This document shows positions 7,666-11,394 of a stretch of DNA of 11,394 nucleotides, piece by piece. Source of the DNA: an uncultured Lachnospiraceae bacterium (GTDB lineage Bacteria; Bacillota; Clostridia; Lachnospirales; Lachnospiraceae); NCBI GenBank assembly GCA_947178115.1, contig CAMWXF010000026.1, positions 1 through 11,394 of the forward strand, read 5' to 3'. The notes beneath the pieces were generated by a model. The model made no database searches and was not told the DNA's origin. It saw nothing but the letters and a program-made list of their open reading frames with translations. The first letter of the stretch is position 1; every line of letters starts with the position of its first letter. Position numbers and translations under genes: made by a program.

Positions 7666-8754
7666 TTATTTAAGTTCAAACCGCATGATCACCGGATCAT
7701 GATCCGAATACTCATACCCGCAATCCATATTCCGATATTCATGGACAACCACATTATCCGATATGATAAATCCGTCCAGCGTGACTGTATACGTCTCGCC
7801 TTCTTTGTAGGGTTCATCGGCGCTTCTGCAGGATTCATGCGCAATATCCTCCGGCGTTTCGGCATAGTCGATCGCCATACAGAAGCCTTCGGGAATCTTC
7901 TCCCGCGGAAACAGATACGCCCATTCCGGTGCATTCTCCGAAGATTCCTCTTTCACGTTATGATTGTAATCACCGCCGCAGATCACATAATTTCCCGCCT
8001 GATAATCCGCTGCCATATCTTCAAACAGCATGGAAAGCTGTCCTTCCCTGATTTCATCGTTGCTGCCGTAAGCCGACAGATGCACGTTATAGAGACACAG
8101 GAACTTACCGTTCTCCGTCGGAATCCGCGAAATCGAATAGCATCTGTCCAAATCTACAAATTTACTGAGCGACTCCGATATCGGAAAGCTCCGCCGCATC
8201 GTCTCCGTAATCTCCCCTCTCGCATAAGTCACCATACCGGCTATGTTCGCACCGTGTGGCTGCCATGGCGGAAAGAATAGGAACGGAGAATCATAGTTTT
8301 GAGCGAAATCATAATAATACCCTTTGATAAACTGATTCAGAACCTCCAATTCATCTATATGGTAGCTTCTCGTACCATCCCGGTCAACTTCCTGCACCAG
8401 CATAAAATCCGGATCGATCTCGCTGATCATCGTCCCCATTGCAGAGACATTCGCCAGAACACTTTCTTTGTCCCTGCCCCATGAATATTTCCCACCGTCC
8501 ATGAAGAAACTATAATCCTTCGTATAAGCGCCGAACCCGATATTGTACGTCATAATCAAATACTCTTCGCCCGGTCTGACCTGAAATTCCCGGTCAAAAT
8601 CTTCTTCCGCCCCGCTTTCATTGACCTCAAGAGTCAAATAATCCGGTAAGCGGTCATACGCAATCAATACATAGGCGCAATACCCGCCAATCAGTAATAT
8701 GAGCCCTGCCAATACAGCCAATACAATCTTTATGCTTTTCTTTCCCTTTTTCAA
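7666..8754 (-). CDS. Membrane-anchored endonuclease/exonuclease/phosphatase-fold protein
   Basis: From the TTG at 8754 the product has 362 residues: a lysine-rich start (KKGKKSIK), one hydrophobic helix at about 9-31 and then an extracytoplasmic EEP (DNase I-like) domain. Family motifs appear in order: MTYNIG with Asn71, LVQEVD with Glu122, NVHLSA with His225, GGDYN with Asp262 and Asn264, DGFI with Asp328 and SDHDPV at 350-355. All the metal and catalytic positions expected in this superfamily are present, so an active phosphodiesterase or nuclease is likely. The substrate (nucleic acid, phospholipid or inositol phosphate) cannot be told. The start is chosen because AGGAGG lies 9 bases before the TTG. 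The longer frame from GTG 8805 has no ribosome binding site and adds 17 very basic residues. It is the last gene of a three-gene cluster. Confidence 0.88.
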   Translation of the reverse strand: MKKGKKSIKIVLAVLAGLILLIGGYCAYVLIAYDRLPDYLTLEVNESGAEEDFDREFQVRPGEEYLIMTYNIGFGAYTKDYSFFMDGGKYSWGRDKESVLANVSAMGTMISEIDPDFMLVQEVDRDGTRSYHIDELEVLNQFIKGYYYDFAQNYDSPFLFFPPWQPHGANIAGMVTYARGEITETMRRSFPISESLSKFVDLDRCYSISRIPTENGKFLCLYNVHLSAYGSNDEIREGQLSMLFEDMAADYQAGNYVICGGDYNHNVKEESSENAPEWAYLFPREKIPEGFCMAIDYAETPEDIAHESCRSADEPYKEGETYTVTLDGFIISDNVVVHEYRNMDCGYEYSDHDPVIMRFELK

Positions 8755-8763
8755 AATCCTAAT

Positions 8764-8769
8764 CCTCCT
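8764..8769 (-). promoter_or_regulatory. Ribosome binding site favouring a TTG start for the EEP gene
   Basis: AGGAGG (within AGAGGAGG) on the minus strand, 9 bases before TTG 8754-8752. It lies inside the upstream GTG frame, so it supports the shorter protein. Confidence 0.65.
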
Positions 8770-8839
8770 CTGACGGGTCCGTCTCTTCCACCGGCTCGCC
8801 CGCACTCATTTTCGACCAATCATGTCCCGCTTTCTCCGA

Positions 8840-9646
8840 TTATATCCGGATTTCCATACCGCAGTGCAACTGTATAAGCCGTTCACCCAGAATCGGTTTC
8901 ATCAGATCTATCGCTTCTTGACCCGTACAGTGCCCTGTATAAAAGACAGTATTTGTTTTCCCAAGTTCCTCTGCCGTCTGCAGGATCACCGCCTTCTCCT
9001 CTTCCGTATAACCACTTTTCTTCATCATATGGAATCCGCTGATTACGATATCCGGCGCGCCTCCGTATATTTCCCGATACCGGTCCAGGATATTTAGAAT
9101 GCCGTTATGCGCACAGCCGGAAATCAATACTTTCCGAGTCCCCTGTATCACAAGGCACTGCTCATGCCCGAACTCATCCTGCCTGTTCTCCCCGTCTACC
9201 CGCATCGACAGCCCAATATTGCTCTGCGGCCAGAACTTCCTGCCCGTGATACCTGTCATAAGGGATATCTCCCCGTCAATCTCAAGATTGCCGGACAGCT
9301 TTTCCACCCGCGGCAACAGGCCGATCGCTTTATCAATTCCGATATAACGCTCATCATGATAATAGTCGTAAAGCGCGCTTTTCTGCATATAGACGACTGC
9401 CTCTTGATTCCTATCTCGGAAAGACATCAGTCCGCCGGAATGGTCGTAATGTCCATGGCTTAGCACGACGATATCTATATCCGATAAGTCCACGCCTAAC
9501 CGTCCGGCATTTTCCCATGTCTTATCGCTCGCTCCTGTATCCATGAGTATCCTGTGCTTCTCAGTTTCTATATAAAGACTCAGACCGTGTTCATACTCAC
9601 ACTGGGGATTGCCGCAAGTGTCTTCCATCAATATTTTGATATACAT
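8840..9646 (-). CDS. MBL-fold metallo-hydrolase (COG1237-like)
   Basis: The 268-residue cytoplasmic protein has the metallo-beta-lactamase signature HGHYDHSGG (metal ligands His64, His66, Asp68, His69), preceded by MDTGAS at 35-40. SGCAHNGILNI (176-186, His180), GFHMM (204-208) and TGHC (238-241) follow. This arrangement resembles the COG1237 group, often annotated after 7,8-dihydropterin-6-methyl-4-(beta-D-ribofuranosyl)-aminobenzene-5'-phosphate synthase. That name comes from one archaeal enzyme and should not be taken as the function here. The start is the ATG at 9646, preceded by AAAGGAGG with 5-base spacing; the open frame to 9799 only adds a cysteine-rich tail read from the overlapping gene. 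The start overlaps the end of the CPBP gene by 19 bases, suggesting translational coupling. Confidence 0.9.
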   Translation of the reverse strand: MYIKILMEDTCGNPQCEYEHGLSLYIETEKHRILMDTGASDKTWENAGRLGVDLSDIDIVVLSHGHYDHSGGLMSFRDRNQEAVVYMQKSALYDYYHDERYIGIDKAIGLLPRVEKLSGNLEIDGEISLMTGITGRKFWPQSNIGLSMRVDGENRQDEFGHEQCLVIQGTRKVLISGCAHNGILNILDRYREIYGGAPDIVISGFHMMKKSGYTEEEKAVILQTAEELGKTNTVFYTGHCTGQEAIDLMKPILGERLIQLHCGMEIRI

Positions 9647-10524
9647 TTTCTCCTCCTTTCTGTCTCGATGATAACAACGCAAACAGCAGAACCGGCAAGC
9701 AAAGCCGCACATCCGGGCACCGTGAAAAGCATCCCGTGCAGCACAGGGCTTTGAGCAATCGTGTACACCATAAGATTCGCTGTGGCATGAAACAGACACG
9801 GAATGACAAAGCTGTGCATCCGTTCATACAAATATGCCATCAAGATGCCCATGCACCCACCGTACAGTCCCTGCACCGGATTCCCATGATAAATTCCGAA
9901 CAACACACCCGATGCGACGACTGCTGCCGCATGCGGGAAATAACGCCTCATACGGTTAAAGATCAGCCCACGGAATACAATCTCCTCCGCAATCGGAGAA
10001 ATCAACCCGAACAGAATCATACCCGCACCAAGCATGACACTGTACTGCTGTCTGGCCACATCCTGATAGCTTGCAGAGGATTCGACTATTCTGGTCAATG
10101 CGAGCAAGACATTGAGTCCCAGAGACGATGCCGCGGCAAGCACGATCGTGAGAACTATCTGCACTACCGTTATGCCGTACTTACCGCTCCCTGCACGTTT
10201 CTCTGCGCCGCTCTTATTATCTGCCGTCGTACTGTTCCCATATACGGATTGTTTATGGTCCCTCAACTCACGCCGCAGCATCGGAATAAGCGGCAGAACG
10301 CCGATCAGCATAGACAATCCACTGATCAGACTGGTCACCGTTTCTGCATACTTCGTCAGCCCGGTCTGATATTCCTCCCCAAGTCCTCCCGCAATCACCC
10401 GGCATAGGGATACAAGCAGAATAAATACCACACTGTAGAGAACGAAAAAAAAGAGGAAAGGACAGAAGATTTCCCACATTCTATTGAACCAATGATTGTT
10501 ATGATCACTATTCATAATCGGCAT
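9628..10524 (-). CDS. CPBP family intramembrane glutamic endopeptidase (CAAX protease-like)
   Basis: The 298-residue polytopic membrane protein has hydrophobic segments at about 20-47, 65-85, 117-145, 163-180, 198-212, 218-232, 238-257 and 264-287. The three family motifs are intact: EEIVFRG (Glu180, Glu181, Arg185), FGIYH (Phe209 to His213) and HATAN (His246 to Asn250). These form the catalytic site of the type II CAAX/Rce1-like membrane proteases. Bacterial members act in bacteriocin self-immunity, peptide maturation or unknown processes; no bacteriocin gene is visible beside it. The ATG at 10524 has GGAAGG about 5 bases upstream; a second in-frame ATG lies at 10515. It is the first gene of the cluster with the MBL and EEP genes, overlapping the MBL gene by 19 bases. 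Confidence 0.92.
   Translation of the reverse strand: MPIMNSDHNNHWFNRMWEIFCPFLFFFVLYSVVFILLVSLCRVIAGGLGEEYQTGLTKYAETVTSLISGLSMLIGVLPLIPMLRRELRDHKQSVYGNSTTADNKSGAEKRAGSGKYGITVVQIVLTIVLAAASSLGLNVLLALTRIVESSASYQDVARQQYSVMLGAGMILFGLISPIAEEIVFRGLIFNRMRRYFPHAAAVVASGVLFGIYHGNPVQGLYGGCMGILMAYLYERMHSFVIPCLFHATANLMVYTIAQSPVLHGMLFTVPGCAALLAGSAVCVVIIETERRRKCISKY
9652..9657 (-). promoter_or_regulatory. Ribosome binding site of the MBL-fold gene
   Basis: AGGAGG on the minus strand, 5 bases before the ATG at 9646. It sits inside the last codons of the upstream CPBP gene and decides the start against the longer frame. Confidence 0.87.
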
Positions 10525-10705
10525 TCTTTCCTTCCTATTTTTTCAACCATATTCTTACGGTCTCAGCAGTAAATGCCTCGACCTGTGCTGAATAGTTATA
10601 CGCTTACCTAATTTTACTAAATATTGATATGAAAAACTACCATTTCTTTTTCACATTTCTTTTTTCCTATCTCTATGCTTTTTTCACATACAATCCCCAT
10701 AACGC
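10525..10705. other. AT-rich intergenic region upstream of the CPBP gene
   Basis: No gene is visible. The promoter of the CPBP-MBL-EEP cluster should lie here on the minus strand, but I found only weak candidates (TAAAAT at about 10610-10615 with a poor -35 box, or TATAAC near 10597). The stretch 10625-10685 is very pyrimidine-rich on the plus strand. Confidence 0.4.
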
Positions 10706-10707
10706 GA

Positions 10708-10741
10708 AACCGCCCGCCGGTATCATTTCCGGCAGGCGGTT
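10708..10741 (-). terminator. Probable terminator of ptsI
   Basis: AACCGCCTGCCGG and CCGGCGGGCGGTT pair over 13 bases in minus-strand RNA (one G-U pair) around an 8-base loop; in plus-strand RNA the same position is a C/A mismatch, so the structure fits the minus strand better. It lies 37 bases after the ptsI stop. Only three U residues follow directly, so termination strength is uncertain. Between it and the gene a 9-base direct repeat, AAATGTGGG, occurs at 10754 and 10766 (plus-strand reading). Confidence 0.7.
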
Positions 10742-10777
10742 CCTATTTATGAAAAATGTGGGTTGAAATGTGGGCCA

Positions 10778-11394
10778 TTATGCATGATCCCGTATCTTCT
10801 TCCTGATCGGAAGTATACAGGACGGCGATACACTAAGTTCATCAATTCCCATCTCTATAAATTTATCCGTAAGCTCCAGATCCGCTCCCAGCTCACCGCA
10901 GATTCCTACCCATGCACCACCTTTATGTCCGTTCTCGATCACCATCTGTATCATACGAAGGATCGCAGGATGGTGGGCATCATAGATATCATCCAGCTTA
11001 GCGTTCTGTCTGTCGATCGCAAGCGTGTACTGGGTCAGATCATTGGTTCCGATACTGAAAAAGTCCACTTCTTTTGCCAGCTCCTCACTGACCATCACAG
11101 CAGCGGGCGTCTCGATCATGATGCCAAGCTCCACTTCTCCGTATGCGACGCCGTTTTCATCCAGTTCTTTCTTGACTTCCTCCACAATCTCTTTGATCCG
11201 TTTTACCTCATTCACAGAGATAATCATGGGGAACATAATTCCGATATTACCGTAGGCACTGGCGCGGTACAATGCGCGGAGCTGTGTCTTGAAGATGTCG
11301 ATACGCTTCAGGCAGATACGGATCGCCCGATATCCCATAGCCGGATTATCCTCTTTATCCAGACCGAAGTAGTCAATCTGTTTGTCAGCACCGA
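10778..11394 (-). CDS. ptsI: PEP-protein phosphotransferase, enzyme I of the PTS (5' end missing)
   Basis: The frame is open from the right edge (reading GADKQIDYFGLDKEDNPAMG) to the TAA at 10780-10778, so about 204 C-terminal residues are visible and the ATG at 11338 is internal. Enzyme I takes phosphate from phosphoenolpyruvate and passes it to HPr, starting all PTS sugar uptake. The visible part is the PEP-binding barrel: MGYRAIRICL, FPMIISVNEV, GIMIETPAA, GTNDLTQYTLAIDRQN and the active-site GICGELGAD, whose cysteine codon is at 10900-10898. The end, SVSPSCILPIRKKIRDH, is typical. The N-terminal HPr-binding and phosphohistidine domains lie outside the window. It is probably the last gene of its transcript, given the hairpin at 10708-10741. 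Confidence 0.96.
   Translation of the reverse strand, partial: GADKQIDYFGLDKEDNPAMGYRAIRICLKRIDIFKTQLRALYRASAYGNIGIMFPMIISVNEVKRIKEIVEEVKKELDENGVAYGEVELGIMIETPAAVMVSEELAKEVDFFSIGTNDLTQYTLAIDRQNAKLDDIYDAHHPAILRMIQMVIENGHKGGAWVGICGELGADLELTDKFIEMGIDELSVSPSCILPIRKKIRDHA

Noticed and set aside
8755..8805. GTG 8805 as the start of the EEP gene
   Set aside because: No Shine-Dalgarno precedes it, an in-frame TGA lies directly upstream, and the added arginine-rich residues do not fit the family; the TTG with AGGAGG is better, though not proven.
9647..9799. 51-residue cysteine-rich N-terminal extension of the MBL-fold protein
   Set aside because: It is read from the overlapping CPBP gene in another frame; the AAAGGAGG before ATG 9646 fixes the start there.
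10590..10640. Promoter of the CPBP cluster
   Set aside because: Only partial matches (TAAAAT or TATAAC with poor -35 boxes) are present, too weak to annotate as a promoter.

Overview
The window reads as chromosomal DNA of a low-to-middle GC Firmicute, most likely a Lachnospiraceae-type Clostridia. The grounds are protein style, strong AGGAGG ribosome binding sites, an NADPH-type glutamate synthase with the long-spaced GltD cysteine motif, and the PtsI and CdaR sequence types. This placement is inference from style, not a database match. I see no phage, plasmid, CRISPR, tRNA or rRNA signal.

Layout: (1) 1-929, plus strand: the 3' part of a CdaR/PucR-type sugar-diacid regulator, cut by the left edge. 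(2) 983-1021: a hairpin with U-tracts on both sides, serving as terminator between convergent genes. (3) 1036-7420, minus strand: gltB then gltD, the two subunits of glutamate synthase (GOGAT). Between them lie 346 bases filled by a roughly 300-base nested imperfect palindrome. (4) 7421-7665: the gltB leader, with a good sigma-70-type promoter followed within about 10 bases by an intrinsic-terminator hairpin, then a second hairpin with a U-tract that abuts the gltB ribosome binding site. (5) 7666-10524, minus strand: a three-gene cluster transcribed in the order CPBP membrane protease, metallo-beta-lactamase-fold hydrolase, membrane-anchored endonuclease/exonuclease/phosphatase-fold protein. 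(6) 10525-10777: intergenic, with the probable ptsI terminator. (7) 10778-11394, minus strand: the C-terminal part of PtsI (enzyme I of the PTS), cut by the right edge.

GltB and GltD together convert glutamine plus 2-oxoglutarate to two glutamates, the central nitrogen-assimilation step. The leader architecture suggests that expression is decided by transcription attenuation. The CPBP/MBL/EEP cluster has no function that I can derive; tight spacing supports co-expression.

Three starts should be shorter than the longest open frames: gltD (2529, not 2763), the MBL gene (9646, not 9799) and the EEP gene (probably TTG at 8754, not GTG at 8805). No clearly new multi-gene system is visible. The two items most worth attention are the intercistronic palindrome and the gltB leader.
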